From NCBI GenBank assembly GCA_003134765.1, contig PLCM01000035.1, positions 1 through 64,000 of the forward strand: a stretch of 64,000 bases of DNA, in the 5' to 3' direction. The notes under the pieces were generated by a model that saw only the letters and a list, made by a program, of their open reading frames with translations, had not been told where the DNA came from and searched no databases. The stretch comes from Spartobacteria bacterium (GTDB taxonomy: Bacteria; Verrucomicrobiota; Verrucomicrobiia; Chthoniobacterales; UBA10450). The position numbers were made by a program, and so were the translations under genes. Below, piece by piece: positions 41,677 to 50,651 of this stretch (position 1 is its first letter; each line of letters opens with the position of its first letter).

Positions 41677-41904
41677 TTATGGCGCCGTGAGCGGCGTTTC
41701 CGCAGGTCCGGAGAAAACCTTGCCTTTCGGGTCGAAGCGCGACCCGTGGCACGGACAATCCCAGGTTTTCTCCGCCTGGTTCCACCGAACCAGACAACCA
41801 AGGTGCATGCAGACCGCCGACATCTTTTTCACTCGCCTCCCGGCCCCCAAAACCCTGCTCCCCAGCCCGGTCCTGGTCCGCGCTAATACGTTCTCTCCCT
41901 CTCT
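41677..41904 (-). pseudogene. Remnant of a Rieske [2Fe-2S] domain gene
   Basis: 75 codons without a proper start encode the end of a Rieske domain. Cluster ligands are complete: C32-M-H34 ([13 protein letters not shown]) and C50-P-C-H53 ([20 protein letters not shown]). The preceding [16 protein letters not shown] matches the start of the Rieske module at the C-terminus of FAD-dependent oxidoreductases. Upstream, a TGA and AATAACC heptamers interrupt the frame, and no oxidoreductase domain remains. A GTG at 41832 could give a 51-residue peptide, too short to fold normally, so I call it a degraded gene. Confidence 0.72.
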
Positions 41905-42071
41905 TCACAACAACCAATAACGGATAACGAATAACTCGCCCGCCACGCCTTCCATCCTCGACCCTCCTATCCCGCATCCCACCTATTTAGGTCTTTCAAC
42001 TTTCACAGCCGCCCGCTATTTCTGGGTCCCGTTCTCCATTTTCTCCACATTCCACATTCGTCATTCAGATC

Positions 42072-42335
42072 ATGTCTCCCCGCGAACAAATCACCGATTT
42101 CGCAACTAGCCCCGTGACCGACGTGCAGGAAAACGTCCGTCAATTCAACGACGACGCTGCTGTCTGGACCAGCTCCGCGACAAAGCGCGCGCGACGGAAA
42201 CGATTGCAGCGTCTGCTCCATTCGTTCGGCTGGCCATCTCCGCTCACCGAAGCACAGCTCGATCAGCTCGATTGGTGCGCCGCCGAGGGTGAGGCCGCAC
42301 CGGCCCGAGCCATCGGGAAGTGGCTCGCTCCGTAG
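42072..42335 (+). CDS. Hypothetical small protein
   Basis: An 87-residue frame (SPREQITDFATSPVTDVQEN, then RQFNDDAAVWTSSATKRARRKR and LHSFGWPSPLTEAQLDQLDW). It is polar with a basic centre, lacks a signal peptide, and has no recognised domain. A longer reading on the opposite strand is less protein-like. It may be a genuine small gene or a chance frame between repeats. Confidence 0.4.
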   Translation: MSPREQITDFATSPVTDVQENVRQFNDDAAVWTSSATKRARRKRLQRLLHSFGWPSPLTEAQLDQLDWCAAEGEAAPARAIGKWLAP

Positions 42336-42610
42336 GTCCGGAGCGTCACTTTCTTCGTCTCGATCACGGGTCACCTCTTTCCCCGCTCCAACCGCGCCCC
42401 CGCGCCTTGACTCTTGCAAGAACGCGACCGCGTCTCGCATCACCAATGGGTATGGGAGATCCAGAAGAGCCATCGAGCAGGAAAGGGGCGCTTTCGGAGT
42501 ACCTTCAGCTGGAGCTGGGCCCGCTTTCACCACGGCGATTCCGCATGCCCGGGACCGTGCTACATCTCTTCCTCGACTCCCGTCGCCGCCCCGCTCAGAC
42601 TCAATGAACT

Positions 42611-43612
<1,002 letters not shown>

Positions 43613-43616
43613 TTCA

Positions 43617-43650
43617 GAGATCGGAGGTCGGAGGGCAGAGGGCGGAATGC
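43617..43650. repeat. TCGGAGG heptamer tract
   Basis: TCGGAGG TCGGAGG then GCAGAGG, GCGGAAT and GCGGGAT keep the 7-bp step. Similar units occur inside the thioesterase gene (31496-31523) and at about 54548-54580. Confidence 0.65.
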
Positions 43651-43690
43651 GGGATGAGATGCGGCCGCCACCAATTCCCTATTCCGCATT

Positions 43691-43760
43691 GATTCGCTCG
43701 TGCCCGCTCGCTCACCCTTCGGGCTGCGTCTATGTCGCTCGGCTCCCGCCGGCTCCATTC
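43691..43760. repeat. 70-bp dispersed element, copy 1
   Basis: GATTCGCTCGTGCCCGCTCG, CTCACCCTTCGGGCTGCG, TCTATGTCGCTCGGCTCC and CGCCGGCTCCATTC follow in order. The CCCTTCGGG hairpin with a UUCG-type loop lies at the centre. Other copies are at 45283-45352, 48120-48187 and (rearranged) 48870-48977. Confidence 0.85.
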
Positions 43761-43762
43761 GC

Positions 43763-43881
43763 CATTCGTCATTCGTCATTCGTCATTCGTCATTCGTCAT
43801 TCGTCATTCGTCATTCGTCATTCGTCATTCGTCATTCGTCATTCGTCATTCGTCATTCGTCATTCGTCATTCGTCATTCGT
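43763..43881. repeat. (CATTCGT)17 exact heptanucleotide array
   Basis: Seventeen perfect consecutive copies of CATTCGT cover 119 bp with no interruption, the most homogeneous repeat in the window. It begins just after the 70-bp dispersed element and runs right up to the stop codon of the minus-strand ferritin-like gene. It has no spacers, so it is not a CRISPR array. Confidence 0.97.
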
Positions 43882-45053
43882 CATTCCGCCTCGTCCCGCC
43901 GTGCGGCGTCCGCTGCCGCCGCCAGCGACTTCAGGAAATCAAGGAACTTCTGCGGCTGCCCTCTGAATAACCCGTCCGCCGTGAACGCGTTCACTGCGCC
44001 CATCGCGCTTACGTGAGCCGCGCCCGTCGGCCGAATGATTGAGCAGGCCGGCAGGTTTAGACTGATGAAGTCGCATGGTTCCGGCATGATCAAGTTAGCC
44101 TGCAAGGTCTCTGGCTGACCATCCTGGAGGTTCGTAAACGTAACCGTTGAATTATTCACCGGATCAAAGTCGGTCACCGGAGTCGCGTTCCCCGCTTTAT
44201 CTTGCCAGGTCTGGAAATGCATGATCTCCGATCCTCCGATACTCAGGATAATTTGGAGCGCTTCCAGGCTGCTGGCCTTCTGCGCCATCGCCGCGTAGAG
44301 GCTCGTGCCGCCCTGCTCGATGAAACCAAAGTGAAACCCTGCCGTGAACGCGATCGCCTTGATGTGATCGCTCGGATTATTTGGATCGTTGCTTCCGAGG
44401 TCGCTGTTGTTTCGCGGAATCGCCGTGTGCAATCCAGTCGCCAGGCTGGGGACCGCGTTTGGAAACGTCGCTCCCAGATCGGGATTGGTCGTGCTGCGGT
44501 AACGCGTCCACCAACTGGTATCCACTGTGAGCTGGGTCAGATTCGTCAGCCGTCCGATTTGCTGAGCGCCGGTGGCCTGACTGCTCGGCAGGGTCCGGAA
44601 CGCATCCAGATTCACACCCTTTTCGCCTTGGGAATGAAGATAAGCGTTGAGAAAATTCACGTGACTTTGTTCGTCGTCCGTATTGTCGGAAATATACTGG
44701 GGCTGATCCCCGTCGAGAATTTCCAGCGCGCCGACGTAGCTGGACGCGGGCGCATCCACGCCTCCCAGCTCCGTGTATTGCTGCCACAAATCCGTCTCGA
44801 TGATCTCCGCGGCCGCGAGAAATCGCAGGATATCCGCATCGCCTTTGGTCAGGCGGTCCTGTTTCTTACCGTTGCCATTATCGGCCAGGGATTTTTTGGC
44901 AGTGGTCAATAGAGCGGCGCCCGGTGCGAGCAGGGCCGCGCCGAGACCGAGCCTTCGCAGGAAGGAGCGGCGAGCGACACGAAGCGGTGAAGGAAGTGCC
45001 GTGGGCAATTCCGACAGATCGGTGACAGACTGAGGTTGAATATTCGCTTTCAT
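43881..45053 (-). CDS. Tat-exported ferritin-like domain protein
   Basis: A 390-residue protein. A twin-arginine signal (VARRSFLRRLGLGAALLAPGAALL) shows export in folded form. The mature part is a ferritin_2-type four-helix domain: DADILRFLAAAEIIETDLWQQYTELGG, DDEQSHVNFLNAYLHSQGEKG, then AFTAGFHFGFIEQGGTSLYAAMAQKA and SIGGSEIMHFQTWQDKAG. Glu and His residues in the ExxH-like positions (ETDLW; EQSH; EIMH) could hold a di-iron centre. The tail (CSIIRPTGAAHVSAMGAVNAF) is outside the bundle. The stop codon is formed from the last unit of the CATTCGT array. Function unknown; probably metal or oxidative-stress related. Confidence 0.87.
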   Translation of the reverse strand: MKANIQPQSVTDLSELPTALPSPLRVARRSFLRRLGLGAALLAPGAALLTTAKKSLADNGNGKKQDRLTKGDADILRFLAAAEIIETDLWQQYTELGGVDAPASSYVGALEILDGDQPQYISDNTDDEQSHVNFLNAYLHSQGEKGVNLDAFRTLPSSQATGAQQIGRLTNLTQLTVDTSWWTRYRSTTNPDLGATFPNAVPSLATGLHTAIPRNNSDLGSNDPNNPSDHIKAIAFTAGFHFGFIEQGGTSLYAAMAQKASSLEALQIILSIGGSEIMHFQTWQDKAGNATPVTDFDPVNNSTVTFTNLQDGQPETLQANLIMPEPCDFISLNLPACSIIRPTGAAHVSAMGAVNAFTADGLFRGQPQKFLDFLKSLAAAADAARRDEAE

Positions 45054-45282
45054 ACCCCAATCCTGAGCCCATTTTCGCTGACACGCCGCCCGCGAAAGGT
45101 AACACGCCCGTTACCTCTCTTTCCTGCTTAAAAACCGAGTCGCGCCGCCTTCCCTCTTCTCCGCTTCGAATTTCGCCCTTCCACTTTCGACTCTGAGACG
45201 GTTCCCCATTCCGCATTGCCATTCGGTGCCCCCGATAATCAATAACCAATAACGAATAACTGGCGCGCGGCGCCTCCCCATT

Positions 45283-45352
45283 GATTCGCTCGCGCCCGCT
45301 CGCTCACCCTTCGGGCTGCGTCTATGTCGCTCGGCTCCCGCCGGCTCCATTC
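45283..45352. repeat. 70-bp dispersed element, copy 2
   Basis: Nearly identical to the copy at 43691-43760 and again followed by CATTCGTCATTCGTCATT, so the two repeats travel together. AATAACC-type heptamers precede it at 45236-45260. Confidence 0.85.
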
Positions 45353-45414
45353 CCCATTCGTCATTCGTCATTCGTCATTTCGCCTCGTCCCCCCGAGGCG
45401 ATGGCCCTAGACTG

Positions 45415-45537
45415 AAAACTTGACTTATACTTGACCCGCCTTCCGTCCGGCAGCTGCCGGACTAGGCTCTCTTTGGGCGGGGCGCGCGGCTGATTGGGCT
45501 GTTTACAGCTTGACTAAAAACTGGACTTACGCTTGAC
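45415..45537 (+). promoter_or_regulatory. Pair of 21-bp direct repeats upstream of fic
   Basis: AAAACTTGACTTATACTTG at 45415 (continuing AC) and AAAACTGGACTTACGCTTG at 45517 (continuing AC) agree at 18 of 21 positions and lie 102 bp apart. The second ends 8 bp before the GTG start of the Fic gene. They could be operator sites or promoter copies; neither is proven. Confidence 0.45.
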
Positions 45538-45545
45538 TAATCACC

Positions 45546-46550
45546 GTGAGCTACAACCCGATTTATACGATCACGCCGCTCCTCCTCTCCAGGGTGGAAC
45601 AGGTCGCGGCGTTGCGGGAGCGCGTTTTAGCGGCGGCCGTGCAGGTGCCGTGGATTCCGGCCTTGCAAAAAGACACGCGCATCCGCAATGCCCATTCTTC
45701 AACGGCCATCGAGGGCAATCCACTCACCTTGGAACAGGTCCGGGCCATCGAAGAAGGCCGGGAGATTCCGGCTACCGCGCAGCGTGCGCGCCGCGAAGTG
45801 GCAAATTACTTCGCCGGTCTGCGCTTTGTCGAAAAAAACGCGCAACGCAGCGTCATCACCCATGCGGAGGTGTTCAAGTTGCATCGGATCATGGCCGGCG
45901 ACGTGATGGACCAGGGAAAAGCGGGCGAGTACCGAACCATCCGTGTAAAAGTGGGAAATTACATCGCGCCACGCGCCGAAAAGGTGAAGCCGATGATGTC
46001 CGACCTGCTCGAGTGGTGGAACAAGGATGCAGCGAAAACTTCTCCCATCCTCAGCTCGGCCATCGTGCATCATCAGTTTGAAACGATTCATCCGTTTGCG
46101 GACGGCAACGGACGGGCCGGCCGGATGCTAAGTCTGTGGGAACTTTATCGACGTGGCTTCGACAACCACCACATTTTCTCGATCGACGAATTTTATTGGG
46201 AGGATCGGCCGCGTTATTATGCTGCCTTGCAAAGCGTGCAGCAGGAAGAGGGGGACCTCACCGCCTGGCTCGAATACAGCGCGGAAGGATTGCGGGGGAC
46301 GCTGGAGCGAGTCTGGAGCCGGATCCAAAAGCTAACGGCGCACGGGGGGAAAGCGAAGCTGGTGCTTCGCCCGAAACAGGAGCAACTCCTTCATCTGTTG
46401 CGCGAACGCAAGGCCCTGGCGCCGCGCGAAATCTGGGACGCGCTTAGTATATCGAAACAGGGAGCGCTCGATTTATTGCGACCTCTGATCAAGGCTGGTT
46501 TAGTCCGGCGGATTGGAACGAAGAAGACCGGCCGGTATGTCTTAAAATGA
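45546..46550 (+). CDS. Fic family protein (putative AMPylator), class II
   Basis: A 334-residue Fic protein. The catalytic motif HPFADGNGRAGR is at residues 182-193 with His182. The inhibitory helix is N-terminal, STAIEGN at 52-58 with Glu56 as the residue that blocks ATP, which defines class II. FETIHPF and LSLWELYRRGF are typical of the core. The C-terminal 80 residues (RKALAPREIWDALSISKQGALDLLRPLIKAGLVRRIG) form a winged-helix domain, a common fusion suggesting DNA binding and autoregulation. The expected activity is transfer of AMP to a target protein. The start is a GTG; direct repeats lie just upstream. Confidence 0.93.
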   Translation: MSYNPIYTITPLLLSRVEQVAALRERVLAAAVQVPWIPALQKDTRIRNAHSSTAIEGNPLTLEQVRAIEEGREIPATAQRARREVANYFAGLRFVEKNAQRSVITHAEVFKLHRIMAGDVMDQGKAGEYRTIRVKVGNYIAPRAEKVKPMMSDLLEWWNKDAAKTSPILSSAIVHHQFETIHPFADGNGRAGRMLSLWELYRRGFDNHHIFSIDEFYWEDRPRYYAALQSVQQEEGDLTAWLEYSAEGLRGTLERVWSRIQKLTAHGGKAKLVLRPKQEQLLHLLRERKALAPREIWDALSISKQGALDLLRPLIKAGLVRRIGTKKTGRYVLK

Positions 46551-46695
46551 AAAGCCACTTCCGCCCTAATCACAAGCCTGTCATCCTGAGTGAAATCGAA
46601 GGACCTCTAATATCCGCGAGCGCAGCGAGAACCGCCGCCCCCTCGCTCCATTCCGCATTCGCAATTCCGACTTCCGCCTTCCCGCCGTAGAAACA

Positions 46696-46735
46696 GAAAA
46701 GCCGCCGAGGGCATTCCAGGCCCCGGCGGCTTTTC
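46696..46735 (-). terminator. Rho-independent terminator
   Basis: GAAAAGCCGCCG and CGGCGGCTTTTC form a 12-bp stem with GGG/CCC extension. It is 21 bp beyond the stop of the minus-strand peptidoglycan-binding protein and can act in both directions. Confidence 0.8.
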
Positions 46736-46755
46736 GTTAATAGTTTGGCTTACCT

Positions 46756-47910
46756 TTATCCCATGTCGAGCGCGTCGAGCGTCGGTTCGTCGATCACCGC
46801 CGTCGCGACCAGCCCTTGGTCGGCCTGATAACTAGTGAGCGCCTCCCGGGTCAGCGGCCCGAGCAATCCATCCACCTCACCCTTGTAGTAGCCCATCTCC
46901 TGGAGCACGGCCTGCACGTCCGCGATCACCTTGTCTGGCGGTTCCGCGTGCTTACCGGCATAGATAGGGGCGTCGTAAGCATAATACTCATTGGTAGCAT
47001 TGTAGCCCCACGCCGGATACCAGTAGCCGTTGTTGAAGTAGTAGTATCCGCCACTGATTAGCTCCACCCGCTGGTACTTCGAGCGATACCAGGCCTGATC
47101 GTGCCGTTCCGGATGGTAGGAGCGATACACTTCGTATTGCGGCCCCTGCCACTGGTCGCTTCCCTGGACCCGATAACTCGCGCTGAACGTGACTGCCGGA
47201 ACCTTGTCCGGTCTCGGCTGCGCATGAAAGTTCACGTACTGCTGCTTGATCTGCTGCACCTTCTGCGGATCCGGCTTCTTCGCTGCGGCCGTAGGATTGA
47301 CCGGCTTTGTCGGGTTGTTTTGTGAAACCGACGGAGCCGTACTTGCCGACGCCGCCGCTGCCGGGGTGGTCGCTGTCGCCGGGGTGGTCACTGCGGCCGG
47401 GGTGGTCACTGCGGCCGGGGTAGCCGTCGCCGTAGCTGCCGCCGGGGTAGCGGTCGTCTTGGCCGTTGCGGGAGTGGCGGTGGCCTTGGCTGTTGCCGGA
47501 GTGGCACTCGGCGATGTCTTCGCGTTGGCGGCAGGCGACTTCATATCTTTGCTGCGCGGTGGCGACTGCTGCTTCTTCGCGGCAGGCGTCGCACTCGTGG
47601 CCGGTTGTTCCGCCTTCGTCTCCGGAGCGGCGGGTGGCGCAGGCTTCTTAGTCGGCGACGCCTTCTTTTCCGGCTTTGTCGCAGCCGGCGATTCGTTCGC
47701 TGTCGGCTCCTTCACGGCGGGCTCCTTCACGGCCGGAGCCTCAGACTTCGGCGCACGCGTCGGTGCCGGCTTCACTTCCGCTGGCGCCTCTTTTTTGGGT
47801 GGCTGTTTTTTGGTTGGTGGCTGCGATTCTTCCGGCGTTGGCTGTTGGGCCATCACGGCTCCAGCCAGCGCCAGCGAAGCGACTATCAGTAAGTTGGTGA
47901 ATTTTTTCAT
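46756..47910 (-). CDS. Exported peptidoglycan-binding domain protein with low-complexity linker
   Basis: A 384-residue protein. A signal peptide (LLIVASLALAGAVMA) is followed by about 200 residues of Ala/Pro/Thr/Lys repeats, including TAKATATPATAKTTATPAA and AAVTTPAAVTTPATATTPA. A tyrosine-rich domain comes next (ISGGYYYFNNGYWYPAWGYN). The C-terminus is a PG_binding_1 domain (VIADVQAVLQEMGYYKGEVDGLLGPLTREALTSYQADQGL). The linker would span the periplasm or cell surface. The long Ala/Thr tract is of the kind that expands by slippage. Function is probably cell-wall anchoring. Confidence 0.85.
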   Translation of the reverse strand: MKKFTNLLIVASLALAGAVMAQQPTPEESQPPTKKQPPKKEAPAEVKPAPTRAPKSEAPAVKEPAVKEPTANESPAATKPEKKASPTKKPAPPAAPETKAEQPATSATPAAKKQQSPPRSKDMKSPAANAKTSPSATPATAKATATPATAKTTATPAAATATATPAAVTTPAAVTTPATATTPAAAASASTAPSVSQNNPTKPVNPTAAAKKPDPQKVQQIKQQYVNFHAQPRPDKVPAVTFSASYRVQGSDQWQGPQYEVYRSYHPERHDQAWYRSKYQRVELISGGYYYFNNGYWYPAWGYNATNEYYAYDAPIYAGKHAEPPDKVIADVQAVLQEMGYYKGEVDGLLGPLTREALTSYQADQGLVATAVIDEPTLDALDMG

Positions 47911-48119
47911 GTTAATCTATTTTGGTCGTTGACGGGCGGCGATCTATTCAAAGCCGGGCGTTTTTTGCCCCGCTTGGAGCATCGATCGCCTAACGGATGT
48001 AGTTCGTGCCAGCGTGCCCATTCGGTTCCCCCCGCCGACCAGATTACCGGTCGATACGAGACGTCACGCCGTAGCCTCGGCGAAGGCGGATCCGACTTCC
48101 TTCCGCTCCATTCCCCATT

Positions 48120-48187
48120 GATTCGCTCGTGCCCACTCGCTCACCCTTCGGGCTGCGTCTATATCGCTCGCCCCGCTCGCTCCATTC
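48120..48187. repeat. 70-bp dispersed element, copy 3
   Basis: GATTCGCTCGTGCCCACTCG, then CTCACCCTTCGGGCTGCG and TATATCGCTCGCCCCGCTCG; the last part differs from copies 1 and 2. It is followed by CATTCCCCATTTCGCATT. A GCCGTAGCCTCGGCGAAGGC palindrome precedes it at 48069. The whole 47911-48238 spacer is repeat sequence with no gene. Confidence 0.8.
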
Positions 48188-48238
48188 CCCATTTCGCATT
48201 TTCGCATTCCCCATTCGTGGTTAAATTTCTCGTGTCCC

Positions 48239-48835
48239 ATGACCAGCCAACGCAAGAGCGCGCTCATCCTGGGCGGCATCGCCGCCATCGAATGCGGCTG
48301 GGTCGCGTTGAACCTTCAGCTCAGCGGCTGGCGTTTCGTCCGGTATCTCGGGTTCGCGCCCGGACTCAGTGGCGATTTAGCCGGCTGGATCGCTGCCCCG
48401 ATTGTCACCGCGATCTTCGTCGCATCAGCGCTGCGACTTCCGTCTGTCCGGGCGAATCTCTTCCGTCCTTCGGGGCTCAAATTGTTGGCCATCGCTGTCG
48501 CCGTCGGTGCGGGAATTCTGGAAGAAGTGGTCTTTCGCCGTTGGACCATGAACTGGCTCATGGCGCTCGGCTACGGCCCGATCATTCAAGTCCTGGGAGC
48601 CGCTCTTTTCTTTGGTCTCGCGCACGGCGTCTGGGGATTAATGGGCAAAAGCCTTCGGGCCGCGATTGGCGCCACGGTCGCGACCGGATTTCTGGGCGGC
48701 ATGCTCGCCATCGTATTCCTCCTGGCCGGGCGCAGCCTCGCTCCCTGCATCGTGGCGCATTTCGTCATCAACCTGCTTATAGAACCTGGCCTGGTCCTCG
48801 CCGCCACGCGCGGCGAAATGAGCGCCGCCAAGTAA
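48239..48835 (+). CDS. CPBP family intramembrane glutamic endopeptidase
   Basis: A 198-residue polytopic membrane protein with about five helices. The CPBP/Abi motifs are complete: motif 1 EEVVFRR (Glu95, Glu96, Arg100), motif 2 FFGLAHG (His129) and motif 3 HFVINL (His174, Asn178). In eukaryotic Rce1 homologues these residues cleave CAAX-box proteins; bacterial members process peptides or are linked to bacteriocin immunity. It stands alone between repeat-filled spacers, so the substrate cannot be guessed. Confidence 0.9.
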   Translation: MTSQRKSALILGGIAAIECGWVALNLQLSGWRFVRYLGFAPGLSGDLAGWIAAPIVTAIFVASALRLPSVRANLFRPSGLKLLAIAVAVGAGILEEVVFRRWTMNWLMALGYGPIIQVLGAALFFGLAHGVWGLMGKSLRAAIGATVATGFLGGMLAIVFLLAGRSLAPCIVAHFVINLLIEPGLVLAATRGEMSAAK

Positions 48836-48869
48836 TCCGCGGGTGCTCAACGCTCCGACATTCAGCATT

Positions 48870-48977
48870 GATTCGCTCGGCTCCCGCCGGCTCCATTGGT
48901 CATTCGCGCTCCCGCGCTCATGCCAGCTACCTGGCTGCGTTACCGCCTATGTCGCTCGCCCCGCTCGCTCCATTCGC
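48870..48977. repeat. 70-bp dispersed element, copy 4 (rearranged)
   Basis: The left block GATTCGCTCGGCTCCCGCCG is followed by about 45 unrelated bases and then by CGCCTATGTCGCTCGCCC and CGCTCGCTCCATTCGCC. The blocks of copies 1-3 are present but re-ordered. The rest of the 48836-49194 spacer has GTTGGAC-type heptamers and CTCGCGAA ... TTTCGGAGT units but no gene. Confidence 0.65.
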
Positions 48978-49194
48978 CATTCGCCGTTCGTCATTCCCGT
49001 CCGACTTCCCTCTTAACGTTGGATGTTGGACGCCTGCTCGCGAAAGCTTTCGGAGTTGGACGTTGAACGTTTGATTTCACCTCCGATGAAATCCTCGTCC
49101 CTCCCTGGCGCGCCCGCCCGCTCGCGAACACTTTCGGAGTAGCCTCGGCGTTCGGCGTTTGCTTCCGATTACTCGGCCCGCCAAGGCTGCAGGA

Positions 49195-50328
49195 TCAAAA
49201 GCCAGTGGGCGGGGTGATGCCGGTATAGTCGCCGATCACGTACGCGCTGTAGGGCGCATTCATTTCCGCGGCGGTCTTGGAACTGAAACCAGGGTCGTTA
49301 ATTGTTCCAAAGCTGGCGACGATGACCTTCGATGGGCTGATTTCGATTACCTGGTCGTTAAACTGATCGCTGATTAAGGTGTTGCCGTTAGCCAGCCGCA
49401 CTGCCCGCGTCGGCAACGGCGAAGGATTGCTGCCCGCGCGGGTGTTGGTGAAGTACTGCCACACCGGGGTATCGGAGGAATCCACTTCAACGATCCGATT
49501 GTTGTTGGAGTCGGTGAGCAGAGTGTTGCCGTTGGCGAGCCGGCTCGCGAAGGCCATGCCGCTGGCCGTGCCATGAGCGGTAAACGTGGCGATGATGCTA
49601 CTCGGATTGGTGTGCGTGACCTCAATGGCGCGGTTGTTGTTCTCGTCGGAGATGAGAATATGGCCGTTGGCGAGCAGCTCCGCGGCGTTGGGATTGCTCA
49701 GTTGGTTGGGGCCGTTGCCGGCTACGCCGTTCTGTCCGTACTGCCAGACGATGGCGTTGTCCGTGGGCCTGACTTCGATAATGCGCTGGTTGCCCTGGTC
49801 GGTAATGAGCACATTTCCGCTCGGCAGAAAGGTGTTCTGCACCGGGGTGTTGAGCTGGTTGGGCCCGAAGCCCGTGACTTGGAACTGACCGTATTGCCAG
49901 ACGATGTTGCCGCTCTGATCGACGAGGACGACACGATTGTCCGTGCAGCCCTTCTTACAGTTCGGCGTTGCGCCGGCGGGGATCCCGGTCCCAGACATCA
50001 GGGTATGGGTACCCACTCGTTCGGCGTCATTGGTCCCGACCATTGCGTTGGCCGACGTATCGCCCGGACCGTGTCCGAACTGCCAGACGATTTTGCCCGT
50101 CGGATCAATCTCAATGACGCGGTTGTTGAACTGATCGGTGATGAGAATGTTGCCCGGCTGGTTAAATCCGCCTGCGGCACTCGCGATCCCGGCCGTGCAC
50201 CAGACCAGACCGATACCAACCAGAATTGATGCTGCGAGGCGCCCCATGCTCCGGGATCTTTTGCTGAGACTTCGGTTTGAGGTCGACCAAGTGAATAACG
50301 ACAGGGTGGGTCTGCGTGTTGGTTTCAT
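49195..50328 (-). CDS. Exported beta-propeller (NHL/PQQ-like repeat) protein
   Basis: A 377-residue protein with a signal peptide at about residues 29-52 (GRLAASILVGIGLVWCTAGIASA). The rest consists of six to seven propeller blades, each ending in a phrase such as GNILITDQFNNRVIEIDPTGKIVWQFG, GNVLITDQGNQRIIEVRP, GHILISDENNNRAIEV, GNTLLTDSNNNRIVEVD and GNTLISDQFNDQVIEI. Propellers of this type are binding scaffolds; no catalytic site can be named. The first 28 residues are polar, and Met28 may be the true start. The gene is flanked by spacer repeats. Confidence 0.85.
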   Translation of the reverse strand: MKPTRRPTLSLFTWSTSNRSLSKRSRSMGRLAASILVGIGLVWCTAGIASAAGGFNQPGNILITDQFNNRVIEIDPTGKIVWQFGHGPGDTSANAMVGTNDAERVGTHTLMSGTGIPAGATPNCKKGCTDNRVVLVDQSGNIVWQYGQFQVTGFGPNQLNTPVQNTFLPSGNVLITDQGNQRIIEVRPTDNAIVWQYGQNGVAGNGPNQLSNPNAAELLANGHILISDENNNRAIEVTHTNPSSIIATFTAHGTASGMAFASRLANGNTLLTDSNNNRIVEVDSSDTPVWQYFTNTRAGSNPSPLPTRAVRLANGNTLISDQFNDQVIEISPSKVIVASFGTINDPGFSSKTAAEMNAPYSAYVIGDYTGITPPTGF

Positions 50329-50651
50329 ACTGTAGTCTCGCCCTTCTTTTCTGCGACGGCCGTATGCGAAAAGTAACGCCGTTGTTACTTATGCCCGGCA
50401 TCGGAAAAAGAGGAAATTGCTGATCTCCGGCTTCCGCGCTCCTCCCCAATAACCGATTTCCAATAACAGATAACTCGGCGTCTCGCGCCGTCCCCATTCC
50501 CGCTTCCGACTTCCCCATTCCGCCTTCCCTGGCGCGCCGTAGCCTTGGCGTAGGCGGCCGCATTCCGCATTCGTCACTCGCTTCGCCTTCCTTCTTTAAT
50601 TGGATGTTGGACGTTGGACGTTGAACGTTGGACGTTTGATTTCATTCCCCG
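50329..50651. repeat. Repeat-filled spacer
   Basis: Contains drifted AATAACC units (50446-50476), a GCCGTAGCCTTGGCG/TAGGCGG palindrome (50535-50556), CATTCCGCATTCG units, and a GTTGGAC heptamer run at about 50603-50637 (GTTGGACGTTGGACGTTGAAC). No gene is seen. Confidence 0.7.

Noticed and set aside
42003..42533. A 176-codon minus-strand frame
   Set aside because: It overlaps the start of other features, has no domain, and passes through spacer repeats.
43763..43881. CRISPR array
   Set aside because: The units are 7 bp and contiguous with no unique spacers, and no cas genes are in the window.
43647..43970. Three overlapping frames encoding RHSSFVI repeats
   Set aside because: They are translations of the CATTCGT array in three frames; 7-bp units give a 7-residue repeat. 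They are not genes.
45111..45371. A minus-strand frame with PAGAERHRRSPKGERAG
   Set aside because: The phrase recurs at 43510-43779 because both are translations of the 70-bp dispersed element.
47246..47932. A 228-residue Ala/Val/Gly-rich plus-strand frame
   Set aside because: It is the reverse of the Ala/Pro/Thr linker of the peptidoglycan-binding protein.
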